Notes: generated by a model from the letters alone, not told the origin. Numbered from the stretch's first letter, positions 15,227-24,908 are shown. The stretch: 25,390 bases of DNA from Saprospiraceae bacterium (GCA_016715465.1 JADKAA010000004.1:1-25390), one strand, 5' to 3'. Translations and numbers: made by a program.

Positions 15227-18115
15227 CTCAACAAATACTCCATCATCTCCTCATCCAAATCCGGTACGATGTGTTCATCGATCAGTTCTGTGGCGAGGGA
15301 AAGTTTATTTTTTTGCAGGTTAAGTATCTTTTCTTCAATGGTATCTGCGGCAATAAAGCGGATGACGGTGACTTTTTGTTCCTGGCCCATACGGTGTGCG
15401 CGGGCGATGGCTTGTTTCTCAGCGAAGGGATTCCACCAGGGATCAAGAATCAGCACATAATTGGCAGCCGTGAGGTTCAGACCTACCCCACCTGCTTTTA
15501 AGGAGATGAGAAAGACCTGCACGTCCTTGTCTTCGCTGAATTGTTGCACTGCACGGGATCTTTCGTCCTGCGAATTATCACCCGTCAGGCACACATAGCG
15601 AATTCTTTTTTCATTCAGAAAAGTTTTATAAAGATCGAGATGGCTTACAAAGGAAGAAAAGACGAGGATTTTGTTTCCCGCTAAGACAAGTGTCTCCATG
15701 GTATTGATTATGTCTTCGTACTTTCCGCTTTCCACCTTGCTGGACTTATCCGCAAGACGCGGATGATTGGCGAGTTGGCGAAGTTTCATCAGGGCATTGA
15801 GTACATGGATCTTATTGGGTACGATGCCTTGTTCCAATTCCAATAAGGCATTTCTGGCCTTCGATTTTTCCGCTTCGATGAGCTTGCGCTGGGCTTCGGG
15901 GAGGATGGAGAAAAAGACCTGTTCTTCCAGATCAGGAAGATCTTTAAGTACTTCGGCCTTGGTGCGACGGAGGATGTAGGGAGATACCAGCATGTTCAAC
16001 TCCGACAGGACGGCTTCGACCCTGTGTTTTTCAATGGCATGCTGGTAGTGCTTTTTAAAATGGGCATAACTTTGCAGGATCGACGGATTAATAAATTCCA
16101 TCTGCGACCACAGATCGGACAACGAGTTTTCAATCGGTGTGCCACTGAGCGAAATGCGGTAATGGGTCCTGGTGATCGCACTACCTGAAAAATCTTTGAT
16201 TCTCTGTTTTTAATGTAATGTGCCTCATCCAGTACAATGTACCGAAAATCAATTTTGGAAAACAACACTTCATCGCGCAATAAGGTCTGGTAACTTGTGA
16301 GGATGATGTCGAACGTTTTCAAAATTTTAGAATCCTTCGATCTGTCAACCCCGTATGGTTCAAGGCGATGAGCGATGGCGCAAATTTGCGGATTTCGGCC
16401 AGCCAGTTGAATACCAGAGAGTAAGGCACCACGATGAGGGCTTGAAGGGCAGTTCTTTGAACAGGCATGGCATCAAAAAGACTGAGTTGAGTTGCTTTAT
16501 CGATCGCTTCGGTTTTGAGTCCTGCTTTTACATAACACAACAACGTCAGCGTTTGCAAGGTCTTTCCAAGTCCCATGTCATCGGCCAGACAGGCACCAAG
16601 GCCATTGGCATGGTGGTGGGCCAGCCAACGCGCTCCCTCAATCTGATAAGGTCGGAGCAAGGCCTGGATGGTGTTGGGTACTTCAAAGTCTGTCTCTTCC
16701 AACTTTGATTCTGCACTGTGTGCTGTAAGATCATCCAATACACTGTGTCGTGCCTTGGCAAGTTTCACCCCATTGACTTCGACCACAGCCATGCGAGCCA
16801 GGGTCTCGTACTTTTCCATCCATTCCAGTGGAATAATGAAAACCTCGCCATTGCTAAGTGTGAAAAGTCGTTGTTTGTTTCGAATATGCGTGAGCAGTGA
16901 AGCAAAGGATATTTGTTGGTCCCCTACATAAATATAAAGATTGAGGTCAAACCAATCTGTTTTAAGCTCGTGCTCAAACCGACCCGTAATCACTTCGGCA
17001 CCACTTACCTGTCTTCCCTCAATGCGAGGTAATTCAATGGTAAACCCTTTATCCTTTAATACCTTTATGTTTTGCAAAACACGCTGAAGGGTAGTGTAAT
17101 CGTCATCAGTATCAGCTACCGCAAATCGAAGGGCTGCCGTTTCACCCATATCCAGATTGTGCAGCGCCTTTACAAATCCAACTTCAGTTTCTTCTTGTCT
17201 GCGATAAATGGTTACCCCTATGGCATTGCCCTCATCCGCCCGGATGATGACCTTATGCCGAGACTTGTCACCATAAACGAACCTGGCATTCTCGTACACA
17301 AAGCTTAGCAATACTTCAGGTGCTCCTGTATGAAATGACTCTCCAAACCGTATAAGCGGTACCGGTACGGGTGACTTTTCTTCAAAATCATAACCCTCCA
17401 CTTCAATTTGCGTGGTACCAACAACATCTTTTATGAATTTATTGAAATATTCAAAGGTAATGCGCTCGGGAATGAAGATTTTTTCCTGTTTCAGAAACGG
17501 ACGCAGTTTGGCACCATTCACATCCTCTACCAAATACACAAAACCTTCGTGGATGATACGCGCAGGCAAATCACCGATGAGTTCTATTGGATACTCACTG
17601 GGTACAATTCGCCGGTCGTCGAGACATAAGTATAAAAAATAATTGGTACCCGTAGCCGTTTTTTCAAAACGCAGCAATGGTTTCAGGGGTAATGGTGAAA
17701 AAGCCAGCCGGATGTCTTCGAGATACACTTTGCGCTGAATGTGAAAATAAAACGGAAGTTTATGCTTTTCTGAAAGCACGAGGAAGGCAGAGAGCACGTC
17801 CTCTACCTTCCTGCTAAGCACCATTTTTATCTTGGCGTCTTCAAAAAGCTGTACCACCGAAGTTACCTTAGTGTGCTTTCCCCTATATTTTTCAACAAGA
17901 TTAGATGGATGTATCTCCTTGCAAAGGGCAAGGGCTTTTTCATGAATCGTCCCATTTACAGTAATACCATAACTACTAATGACCTCGGCAGTTCCGATTT
18001 TCTCCATATAGGCGGGTTTGCCCTTTTTCACCCTGGCTATGTATGGCTCGGGGTAAAAATAAACCACCCCTCCATTAAATGGCTGCAGTCCGTATATGAG
18101 TTGAAATTCTTCCAT
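15220..18115 (-). CDS. SNF2/SWI2-family helicase-like ATPase (two or three frameshifts)
   Basis: A DNA-dependent translocase of the SNF2 type (HepA/RapA relatives), about 965 residues after bridging. The ATG at 18115 gives MEEFQLIYGLQPFNGGVVYF. The first 480 residues are a beta-rich N-terminal region without recognisable motifs, and I see no SWIM zinc motif in it. The ATPase core follows: LRPYQIEGARWLAHHH, Walker A DDMGLGKTLQTL (about residue 513), IVVPYSLVFNW, the DEAH box YIVLDEAHYIKN (about 628), SGTPIENSLSDLWSQ (in a shifted frame), LRRTKAEVLKDLP, FSSFVSHLDLY, LISLKAGGVGLNLTAANYV and the arginine-finger region ARAHRMGQEQKVTVIRF. Frame breaks are near 16320 and 16180. The stop codon lies inside a heptad repeat array. 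Chromatin-like or transcription-recycling roles are known for relatives; the precise role here is unknown. Confidence 0.93.
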
Positions 18116-18123
18116 AAGGGACG

Positions 18124-18131
18124 CAAAAGTA
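18124..18131 (-). promoter_or_regulatory. -7 element of the SNF2 gene
   Basis: TACTTTTG on the minus strand matches TAnnTTTG and lies 8 bases before the ATG at 18115, so the leader would be very short. No TTG box is seen at the -33 distance, where a large palindrome begins (18152). Confidence 0.4.
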
Positions 18132-18151
18132 GTGTAAATCCTCAAAATTCC

Positions 18152-18197
18152 ATGCCCTGTTTAGAGCTGCAATGCATTGCGGCTCTAAACAAGGCAT
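18152..18197. repeat. 46-bp near-perfect palindrome between rhodanese and SNF2 genes
   Basis: The left half reads ATGCCCTGTTTAGAGC then TGCAATG, and 21 of its 23 bases match the reverse complement of the right half, with no spacer at the centre (18174/18175). It begins 12 bases after the rhodanese stop codon and ends about 20 bases above the SNF2 -7 box. It may act as the rhodanese 3' hairpin, as an SNF2 operator, or as a remnant of a small mobile unit. Confidence 0.85.
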
Positions 18198-18208
18198 AAA
18201 CACAGCGT

Positions 18209-18460
18209 TTACACCAAAGCGTTTACGCTAAACCAGGATCCACCATTTACACAGGCTATGCCCTGCGATTTTAAAAATGCAGTCGCCTGCCCACTCCTGT
18301 TGCCACTGGCACAACACAGGATAATTTCCTTATTTCCCATGTTTTTGATGTCATCCACCCGCAGGTGAATTTCATTCAACGGGATATTTATACTTCCGGC
18401 CACGTGGCCGCCCAGAAATTCTCCGGGTGTTCTTACGTCTATGACGAGTGTCTTGTCCAT
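18209..18460 (-). CDS. Single-domain rhodanese-like sulfurtransferase
   Basis: An intact 83-residue rhodanese domain. These enzymes carry sulfane sulfur on an active-site cysteine. The product reads MDKTLVIDVRTPGEFLGGHV, AGSINIPLNEI and the active-site loop ILCCASGNRSGQA, in which the second Cys is the catalytic one in the C-x-x-G-x-R-S pattern. The ATG at 18460 is chosen because it gives the standard start and lies 20 bases after the -7 box; the methionine at 18499 is upstream of that box. Such small rhodaneses often serve in thiosulfate or persulfide handling. The gene shares its operator with osmC, which suggests a joint response to sulfur or oxidative conditions (inference). Confidence 0.9.
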   Translation of the reverse strand: MDKTLVIDVRTPGEFLGGHVAGSINIPLNEIHLRVDDIKNMGNKEIILCCASGNRSGQATAFLKSQGIACVNGGSWFSVNALV

Positions 18461-18479
18461 GTTGCTTTTATTTTTTTTG

Positions 18480-18522
18480 CAAAGGTAATGGCCATACATT
18501 GCCTATGTGTAACCTGGGTCAC
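18480..18522 (-). promoter_or_regulatory. Rhodanese promoter with putative CRP/FNR-like operator
   Basis: On the minus strand the -7 box TACCTTTG (18480-18487) is preceded by the near-palindrome GTGACCCAGGTTAC (18509-18522), centred 28.5 bases above it. Extended by two bases each side, it has the form TGTGA-N6-TTACA, close to the CRP pattern TGTGA-N6-TCACA. Eleven of 14 bases match the osmC operator, and the spacing to the -7 box is within 1 base. There is no TTG -33 box, as expected for an activated promoter. Confidence 0.62.
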
Positions 18523-18810
18523 AATGTCTGTATTACAACACAACAATATTTTGTTTAAAATTAATAATTAACATTTTATCACATTATGATGTGATTCTAC
18601 AAGCTATTTAACTTTATTACTTTTAATTTTTTAAAATTATTGCATTTTTAAAATACTTAATGTATTATTTATAATCTATTTTTTCAAACCATCAGTTCAA
18701 TACCTGATGAAAAAGTTTTGCTTGCACCCTACTGATCTATTAAATCTTAAATGAATCTCCAGGCGAAGCCGAAAACCTCATAGAGTAGGCACCATTTAAA
18801 ACCATTTATT
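18523..18810. other. A+T-rich intergenic region between divergent genes
   Basis: About 290 bases with no coding sequence that I can support. It is very A+T-rich at 18540-18700 (runs such as TTTAATTTTTTAAAATTATT). AAGTTTTG near 18711 is one mismatch away from TAnnTTTG and could be the -7 box of the downstream secreted-protein gene with a leader of about 85 bases. Confidence 0.4.
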
Positions 18811-19557
18811 ATGATTAAACTTAATTTTCACTTAAGCACCATGGCTCTCATTGTGGCCTTCATAATGATTCCTTTTTTAGCTTCAGCTCAAAAAAAGAAT
18901 GTCGTATCAACCCACCGCGTATTTCCTAAGATTGACAAGGTCATGGAATTTGAAAAAGCATTGGCCGCCCATGCACAGAAATACCATACGGGCGATGTAG
19001 CCTGGAGGGTATTTGAGATCCAGTCAGGACCCGATTTTGGTGCTTTTCACATCACGGAAGGACCAACCAGCTGGGAAGGATTTGACTCCAGAGGCAACCT
19101 GGGAGAAGAACACACCATGGACTGGAACAAAAATGTATGCGCCTACTTAACAGATCGTCAGTCTGCAGGTTATGCGGTATATGAAGATTCATTAAGTACG
19201 GTTGCCATGGGAGATCATGCCGACAAAATCAACATCACCCATCTGTATCCAAAAATGGGGAAAGGGCCCAAAGTAAGGGAAATGATAAAAAAACTGAGAA
19301 AGTCATGGATGGCTTCAGGCTCTACTGTAGCAGTATATACATCAAATTCTTCAGGATCAGCTCAATATACCATCGTTACGCGATACAAACAAGGCCTGAA
19401 AGAGAAAGCAGAAGGATTCAGGAAACCATTCAAAGAAACTTATGAGGGAGTAAACGGGGAAGATTCTTATACCTTGTTTATGGAAGATCTTAGTGAGTAT
19501 GTGGATAAAACCTGGAGCGAATTACTCTTCCTTCGTCCGGAATTGGGCTCAAAATAA
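18811..19557 (+). CDS. Secreted protein, possibly two alpha/beta-barrel-like (ABM-like) halves
   Basis: An intact 248-residue protein with a signal peptide (TMALIVAFIMIPFLASAQ, cleavage near residue 26). The mature part looks like two dimeric-alpha/beta-barrel-type halves. The first begins VVSTHRVFPKIDKVMEFEKA with a helix and then VAWRVFEIQSGPDFGAFHIT. The second begins INITHLYPKMGKGPKVREMI with a helix and then VAVYTSNSSGSAQYTIVTRY. The H-x-x-P-K repeat, a helix of matching length and the paired strands make an internal duplication likely. The fold is used by heme oxygenases and monooxygenases such as the ABM family, but I see no specific active site, so no enzyme activity is claimed. A strong terminator follows, so it is probably a single-gene transcript. 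Confidence 0.65.
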   Translation: MIKLNFHLSTMALIVAFIMIPFLASAQKKNVVSTHRVFPKIDKVMEFEKALAAHAQKYHTGDVAWRVFEIQSGPDFGAFHITEGPTSWEGFDSRGNLGEEHTMDWNKNVCAYLTDRQSAGYAVYEDSLSTVAMGDHADKINITHLYPKMGKGPKVREMIKKLRKSWMASGSTVAVYTSNSSGSAQYTIVTRYKQGLKEKAEGFRKPFKETYEGVNGEDSYTLFMEDLSEYVDKTWSELLFLRPELGSK

Positions 19558-19602
19558 TTATGACCAGTAAGATAATATCTTCTTTTGTCAGTTAAGTTTT
19601 AG

Positions 19603-19634
19603 GAGGAATGCACTGTTGCGTTCCTCTTTTTTTT
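19603..19634 (+). terminator. Rho-independent terminator after the secreted protein gene
   Basis: GAGGAATGC (19603-19611) and GCGTTCCTC (19618-19626), with an A-T pair inside, form a 10-bp stem with one G-T pair and a 4-base loop CTGT. Eight T residues follow directly. It is 45 bases past the stop codon. Confidence 0.85.
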
Positions 19635-19741
19635 GGGATAAATGCCCTTTCTCTGTGAAATTGTTGCAAATCTTCAATCATCTTAGGATATTGTTTGCCA
19701 TAGATTTAATGCTTACTTTTACTTATAATTTAATTTAACAT

Positions 19742-20097
19742 ATGCTCATAACCACCCACCTAAACTTCCCATGCGGAACAAATCATTGACAAAGGAATTT
19801 TACATCGCAAAATTAGGATTTCAGGACATTGGTACCGCGGACTATGATGGTTATCTGATGGTGAAAAAAGATGGGGTCGAAATACATTTTTTCGAATATA
19901 AAGATCTCAATCCACATGAGAATTACGGACAGGTATATTTCAGGACAGACGACATCGACGGCTTATACCATTCATTCCTGGAAAACAACACGGTGATTCA
20001 TCCAAATGGTAACTTAACCACAAAGCCCTGGGGTCAAAAAGAATTTTCCGTACTGGATCCGGATCGCAATTTATTGACCTTTGGACAAACCATATAA
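19742..20097 (+). CDS. VOC-family (glyoxalase/bleomycin-resistance fold) protein (one frameshift)
   Basis: A small protein of about 118 residues in the vicinal oxygen chelate fold, which includes bleomycin-binding resistance proteins and glyoxalases. The start at 19742 gives MLITTTHLNFP. One base is missing at about 19770 before MRNKSLTKEFYIAKLGFQDI. Then come GTADYDGYLMVKKDGVEIHF, YGQVYFRTDDIDGLYHSF, the closing KPWGQKEFSVLDPDRNLLTF and GQ. The acidic residue in the final FSVLDPDRN motif and the overall length resemble bleomycin-binding proteins (BLMA type) more than metal-dependent glyoxalases, but the substrate cannot be assigned. It stands alone between two unrelated genes. Confidence 0.8.
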
Positions 20098-20262
20098 CCC
20101 TAAAAAAGGGCTATCCTTCCCGCTTTAAATTCCCAAAACAGACTGATTTTATTTTATAAAATTACCCCCGCACTGGTTGCTTATCTGTTTATTCTATCTT
20201 ATCTGGTCACTTTCATGACAAATAAGTTGTTAATTTACAGTATAATCCAGCTTAAATTTTAA

Positions 20263-21144
20263 ATGTATATCCATCAGCACAAGGAATGGCCTCATTTTAT
20301 TTTTGATCAACCGGCGATTTTGCCGGCGTTGGAAGCAGTACACCAGCAGCTTGGCACCCTCATGAAAACGATAAAGAAACTGACTCCAGAACACAGGCAA
20401 AGAGCCTTTCTCAGCACCTTAACCCATGAAATAGTCAATTCTACTGAGATCGAAAATGAAAGTACAGATACCCTTCTGGTTAGTTCCGCCATAGCACATC
20501 ACTTTGGTAAAGCGCAGTCAGAATCAGAAAATATAACCCGCAGTATTGACGGCATGGTGGCCATGGTCCTGGATTCCACTTTACATTTTTTTCAACCCAT
20601 TACTGAAAACAGATTGTTCGGCTGGCATGCAGGATTGTTTCCTTCGGGTTTGAGCGGCATGTATAAAATCACGGTTGCCAATTGGCGAAAAGATGTAGAA
20701 GGGCCGATGGAGGTTGTATCAGAAACCAATGGCCTGGAAAGGGTAAACTTTCAAGCGCCCCCTGCATCGACCATTTCAAATGAAATGCAAAAATTTATGG
20801 CCTGGTATAACAACGATGATGGCCAAATAGATTTGATCATCAAAGCTGCCATTGCCCATCTTTGGTTTGTGACCATCCACCCTTTTGACGATGGCAATGG
20901 AAGGGTTGCCCGGGCATTGACAGAAATGATGCTCGCCAGAGCATACAAAAGTAAGCAGCGATTTTACGGCATGTCCACCCAACTCCGCCTGAACAGAAAG
21001 GAATATTGTGAAATCCTGGAAAAGACACAAAATGGCAACCTGAATATTACGGCATGGCTTCAATGGTTTCTGGACTGTTTTCGGAAGGCCATAACAAATG
21101 CTGAAGACGAATTATCCACCCAAGGCCCAAGAGCTAAAAATTGA
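20263..21144 (+). CDS. Fic-domain protein (AMPylase family), apparently missing its C-terminal part
   Basis: Fic proteins transfer AMP or related groups to target proteins. The motif HPFDDGNGRVARAL (residues about 206-219) matches HPFxDGNGRxxR with all catalytic residues. The N-terminal region resembles the Fic-associated DUF4172 domain: WPHFIFDQPAIL, TLTHEIVNSTEIENES, where S/T-x-x-x-E-N may be the inhibitory helix (TEIENE), and LFGWHAGLFPSGLSGMYKI. The protein has 293 residues. Relatives with this plan are usually about 370 and end in a winged-helix domain. Here the frame ends soon after AITNAEDELSTQGPRAKN, and the following 370 bases contain no clear domain. A frameshift near 21110 followed by decay is possible. 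No antitoxin or partner gene lies beside it. Confidence 0.88.
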   Translation: MYIHQHKEWPHFIFDQPAILPALEAVHQQLGTLMKTIKKLTPEHRQRAFLSTLTHEIVNSTEIENESTDTLLVSSAIAHHFGKAQSESENITRSIDGMVAMVLDSTLHFFQPITENRLFGWHAGLFPSGLSGMYKITVANWRKDVEGPMEVVSETNGLERVNFQAPPASTISNEMQKFMAWYNNDDGQIDLIIKAAIAHLWFVTIHPFDDGNGRVARALTEMMLARAYKSKQRFYGMSTQLRLNRKEYCEILEKTQNGNLNITAWLQWFLDCFRKAITNAEDELSTQGPRAKN

Positions 21145-21506
21145 GTTAAAATAGCAATACCCTTTTAAGCGTCTAAGCAGTCGGAGAATAATTGTCTTCA
21201 TACAAATCCTCAGTAATTTAGATGGACTGCTTACCGGAAATATTAAATCCGAAGCCAACGAAATTATATGATCAACCTGAATTTTTAATCCGTTTATCCA
21301 CCCATAGAATTGGTCATTCATGATGCTGCAATTCCCATCAGTCGAACCCGATGACAAGATATAATCAATTTGCTGAATAAAAAATGAATCTATAAATCAT
21401 CCCCTAATCCATATATAATTTTGCACATATTCCAATTTTTCAATATTTATTACTTGTTTTTATCGTTTAGTATTTCTATTTTGTGAATGGCAACAAAATA
21501 AATCAT
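21145..21506. other. Non-coding or decayed stretch after the Fic gene
   Basis: About 360 bases without a supported gene. A short plus-strand stretch near 21190-21270 (LSNLDGLLTGNIKSE in one frame) faintly resembles the LLDGxxGxLTxxK start of the Fic-associated winged helix, which would make this the broken end of the Fic gene; this is weak. TAATTTTG at 21416-21423 fits TAnnTTTG and could be one promoter for the kinase gene. Confidence 0.35.
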
Positions 21507-21514
21507 TATCTTGG
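21481..21514 (+). promoter_or_regulatory. Possible promoter of the histidine kinase gene
   Basis: TTG at 21481-21483 and TATCTTGG at 21507-21514 (one mismatch from TAnnTTTG) are 23 bases apart, with the ATG at 21538. The exact match TAATTTTG at 21416-21423 is an alternative farther upstream. Confidence 0.3.
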
Positions 21515-21537
21515 CTAATAGAAAGTCAATTTACTTT

Positions 21538-23693
21538 ATGATTAAGAACCATATCTCCCCTCCTCAAAGAATCAAATCACCACTTTTTATTCTTTGGTTT
21601 ATTCTTGTTACGATTGGCCTGAGGGGACAGGATACCACCATCTTTATCACACCCAAATTATTTAGTGAAAACCATGAGATCGTACTCTCCTCAATGGAAG
21701 GCTGGGTCTTTAAAAAAGGGAGTGATCCATCGTGGGCAGATCCAGGTTTAAATACTGCAGATTGGGACACACTCAGACCCAGCAATCTTTCGGTAAACAT
21801 GGTGGATGAGACAGGCAAACTCGAAGGATGGCTGAGGATAAAAATAAAACTCAGCAGCGATATCGACATAAAGACGCTGAGCTTTATTTCAAGAACCTGG
21901 GCTGCAATGGATGTATTCATCGATGGCAAACCACTTCACTCTTTTGGCAACACAGGCAGTAACGATTTTCCTTTTACTGAAAACAACAATTTTAATAATG
22001 AATTCATTCACCTACAGCTTGAACCTCAAAAGGAATACCTCATTGCCCTGCATATCGTAGATTATAAGGATCCCATTTTCAACAAATTAAAATCTACTTC
22101 TTACATCAATTTATTTACGCTGGCAGATTCAAAATTTCTCGGAATAGAAAGGATGTTTCTAATGGCAGGCTCCTTTATTTCGGCAGTAATTGCGACACTA
22201 GCCCTTTTATTTTGGTTCTTGTATTTTTCAAAATAGTAAAGAAGAGCATTTATTGTTATTGGCAATCATGTTAAGTTGCTTAGGCGGCAACATCACCATT
22301 AGGCTCATACAAATTCTGAGCTCATTTTCGTATTCCGTAATTGCAGGACTTGATTTTGTAATCAAAATATGCACCTACGGTGTTGCCACCATTATGCCTT
22401 TGACACTGGCTAAGGTATTTGAAAGGAAAACAAACCGGTATTTAAAATACTACGCATTATTGGCTATCGCATTTGGTACTTCGGATTATATTTTGAATAC
22501 TGAAGTGCTCATTGTGGTTACCATCTCGGTATCCCTGGCCCTCTGTTTATATTATTTGCTGACATCCCGGAGAAAATTATCCGGTGCCAGATGGTCCATT
22601 GTCTTTGGCTTAATTGCTACCCTTTTGTTTGTAGCCATTGTAATACTTCAAATCATTTTAAAAGAAATTTCTGCGTATATTTCTGGATTTTTGCCATCTA
22701 CTTATCTTTTCCCATCAGTCTTGTGATTTATGTATCTATGTGGTTTAAAGAAACGCTTGAGCATGTAAAAGATAAAACGACAAGCCTCTTACACCTTACC
22801 GAAGAAAAAAGAACCATGCTGGCGAATCAAAATACGCTGCTCGAACAACAAGTCAATGAAGGAACTGAAGAGTTAAAATTGTCACTCGACCACCTCAAAG
22901 CTACCCAGGACCAACTGATACAGTCCGAAAAATGGCCTCGTTGGGTGAACTCACCGCAGGCATCGCCCACGAGATTCAAAACCCTCTCAACTTCGTCAAT
23001 AACTTCAGCGAAGTCAGTACAGAATTGGTGGAAGAATTATCTGAAGAATTGAGCGTTGTCCGCATTAATGCGGACGCTACCAGCGCCATCGCGCTGGTGA
23101 CAGACATTAAGACCAACCTTGAAAAAATCACCCACCATGGCAAACGTGCCTCTGAGATCGTTAAAGCATGCTCCAACACAGCAGAACCGGATCTGGCCAG
23201 AAAGAAGCCACTGACATCAACCAACTCACCGATGAATGTCTTCGCCTTGCTTATCACGGGCTAAGGGCCAAAGAGAAAGACTTCAATGTGAAAATGGAAA
23301 CCCATTACGACCAATCCATTGGTAAACTGAATGTGGTGTCACAGGACCCAGGAAGGGTCATCCTCAACCTCATCAACAATGCATTTTACGCGGTCATGGA
23401 AAAAAGAAGTCAACTGCAGAATTTACGCCAACCATTACCCTTTCAACTCAAAATAGGGTGATAAAATTCAAATCGTGGTTGAAGACAATGGAACGGGGAT
23501 ATCGGCTCAGTCACTAGGCAAAATATTTCAGCCATTTTATACCACAAAGCCTTCTGGTGCTGGCACCGGACTTGGACTTTCCTGGCTTATGACATCATGA
23601 AAGCGCATGGAGGTGATATGAAAGTAGAGACACGAAGAAGGCAAAGGAACAAGCTTTATGCTTACTCTTCCACAAGTCAATCCTTCAGTTTAG
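21538..23693 (+). CDS. Membrane sensor histidine kinase (five or more frameshifts)
   Basis: An inner-membrane two-component kinase of about 718 residues after bridging. Order: signal/TM segment FILWFILVTIGLRG; a periplasmic jelly-roll-like domain with ADWDTLRPSNL and EGWLRIKIKL followed by VFIDGKPLHSFGNTG; a block of about seven membrane helices (22140-22740, including FLMAGSFISAVIATLALLF and LCLYYLLTSRRK); a coiled coil (LLEQQVNEGTEELKLSLDHL); the H box SLGELTAGIAHEIQNPLNFV with the phosphorylated His (about residue 476); the N box VILNLINNAFYAV; G1 VVEDNGTGIS; and G2 SGAGTGLGLSLAYDIMKAHG. The layout resembles 7TMR-DISM kinases. The start is ATG 21538; the TTG at 21511 overlaps the promoter. 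Frame breaks lie near 22235, 22700, 22930, 23170, 23440 and 23580. No response regulator gene is adjacent. Confidence 0.9.
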
Positions 23694-23747
23694 GCTAAAA
23701 AATGTGTTGCGTCTTCATGCGGGGATAAACTCATTTTTGCACCTACT

Positions 23748-23779
23748 TTTGCAAAAAGGCACAAATTTCTTTATCTTTG
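23748..23779 (+). promoter_or_regulatory. Canonical Bacteroidota promoter of the potassium channel gene
   Basis: TTTG (23748-23751) and TATCTTTG (23772-23779) are separated by 20 bases, a full match to the Bacteroidota consensus, and the ATG follows 16 bases later. An inverted repeat TTTTTGC / GCAAAAA (23734-23757) overlaps the -33 box. Confidence 0.75.
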
Positions 23780-23795
23780 AAAGATTCATCCTAAC

Positions 23796-24694
23796 ATGAA
23801 AGACGTCCTGGGCAAACATAAACTCAAGCAAAACCCACCGGCTTTCACCTTTAGAGAAAAACTGCACGAGATCATATTCGAAGCAGAAACACCGAGGGGA
23901 GATTGTTTGACCTCGTCTTACTGGTGATGATCCTCCTGAGCATCATTGTATTGATGCTGGAGACTAAATACCTTCTTATTATGCCCGTTAGCGGAGAAGT
24001 ATTCCGTTTTCTTGAATGGTTTTCCCAATCTTTTCACCCTTGAATACATATTGTAAATTTACGGTGTTTACAGCCCGCGCTATTACCTATTCAGCTACTT
24101 TGGCATCATAGATTTGTTATCCATTCTGCTAGCTACCTTACCCTGATTTATCTGGCCTGCCGTTCGCTGATGATCAGCATCCGCGGGCTCCGGGGCTTAT
24201 GCGGGCATTCAGAATCTTCAAACTCGAGGCAGTTTCATCGACCAGGGCAACTACATCATCTTTTGCCATCATCGAAAGCTTGAAAAAAACTCACGATATT
24301 TGCTTTTCCATCATCATTGTCGCCTGTGTCTTTGGGTCCTTTATCTATCTCGTCGAGCACAAGGTAAATCCCGTATTTGACAGCATACCCAGAAGCATAT
24401 ATTGGACGATGCTTACCATTACACAGTGGGATATAGGAGACACTCGGTCCCATTACCGCCCTGGGTCAATTTCTGGCTTCAATCATTATGCCCATGGGTT
24501 ACATCATCATCGCGGTCCCTACAGGGGTAGTAACTTCTTCCCTCATTCATGCGGGAAAAAAAAGAAGAACCAAAAACACCCATCACCTGTCCAAATTGTG
24601 CCAGGAGGGTCACCGAACTGAGGCTGAGACTGATGCATGCGGCCCAGTCGCTTGTAGAACCTGTTTGGAAATTTCAATGCATCCATTATCCTGA
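23796..24694 (+). CDS. Voltage-gated-type potassium channel with C-terminal zinc-ribbon-like tail (several frameshifts)
   Basis: A six-helix cation channel of about 300 residues after bridging. It begins MKDVLGKHKLKQNPPAFTFR and has S1 LVLLVMILLSIIVLMLET, S2-S3 segments in shifted frames and the S4 voltage-sensor-like helix RGLRLMRAFRIFKL with arginine at every third or fourth place. The pore region is SIPRSIYWTMLTIT. The DNA then encodes the selectivity filter TVGYGD once two indels at 24420-24440 are bridged, followed by ASIIMPMGYIIIAVPTGVVT (S6). The C-terminal tail has ITCPNCA and a second cysteine cluster (ACRTC) with a GH between, suggesting a small zinc ribbon. Breaks lie near 23895, 24030, 24140, 24225, 24435 and 24560. 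It has its own canonical promoter and follows a sensor kinase. Confidence 0.87.
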
Positions 24695-24908
24695 AATTTC
24701 TGAATTATTGGATTCACTTCTTGAATTTTTAACTTCGGACTTTTAGCGCTTGCACCAAAGCAAATAATAAATATATTATATTTTATTATATATATATTAA
24801 ATTGTATTTCAATTATAATAGATAAATAATTGAACTTTTATTCCAAAAAGTGTGTTTGAGATAAATTGCTAATTATTTTCTTCCCGTTCTTGTTTTAAGG
24901 AAAAAGTA

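Noticed and set aside
18152..18197. The palindrome shares CTGTTTAG with the IS ends, so a miniature element mobilised by this transposase was considered.
   Set aside because: Eight shared bases are too few, the unit is only 46 bp without internal sequence, and no target duplication flanks it.
24730..24890. The extremely A+T-rich stretch was considered as an origin or DNA-unwinding element.
   Set aside because: No DnaA-box-like repeats or origin-associated genes are visible nearby; such A+T-rich spacers are common before tRNA genes.
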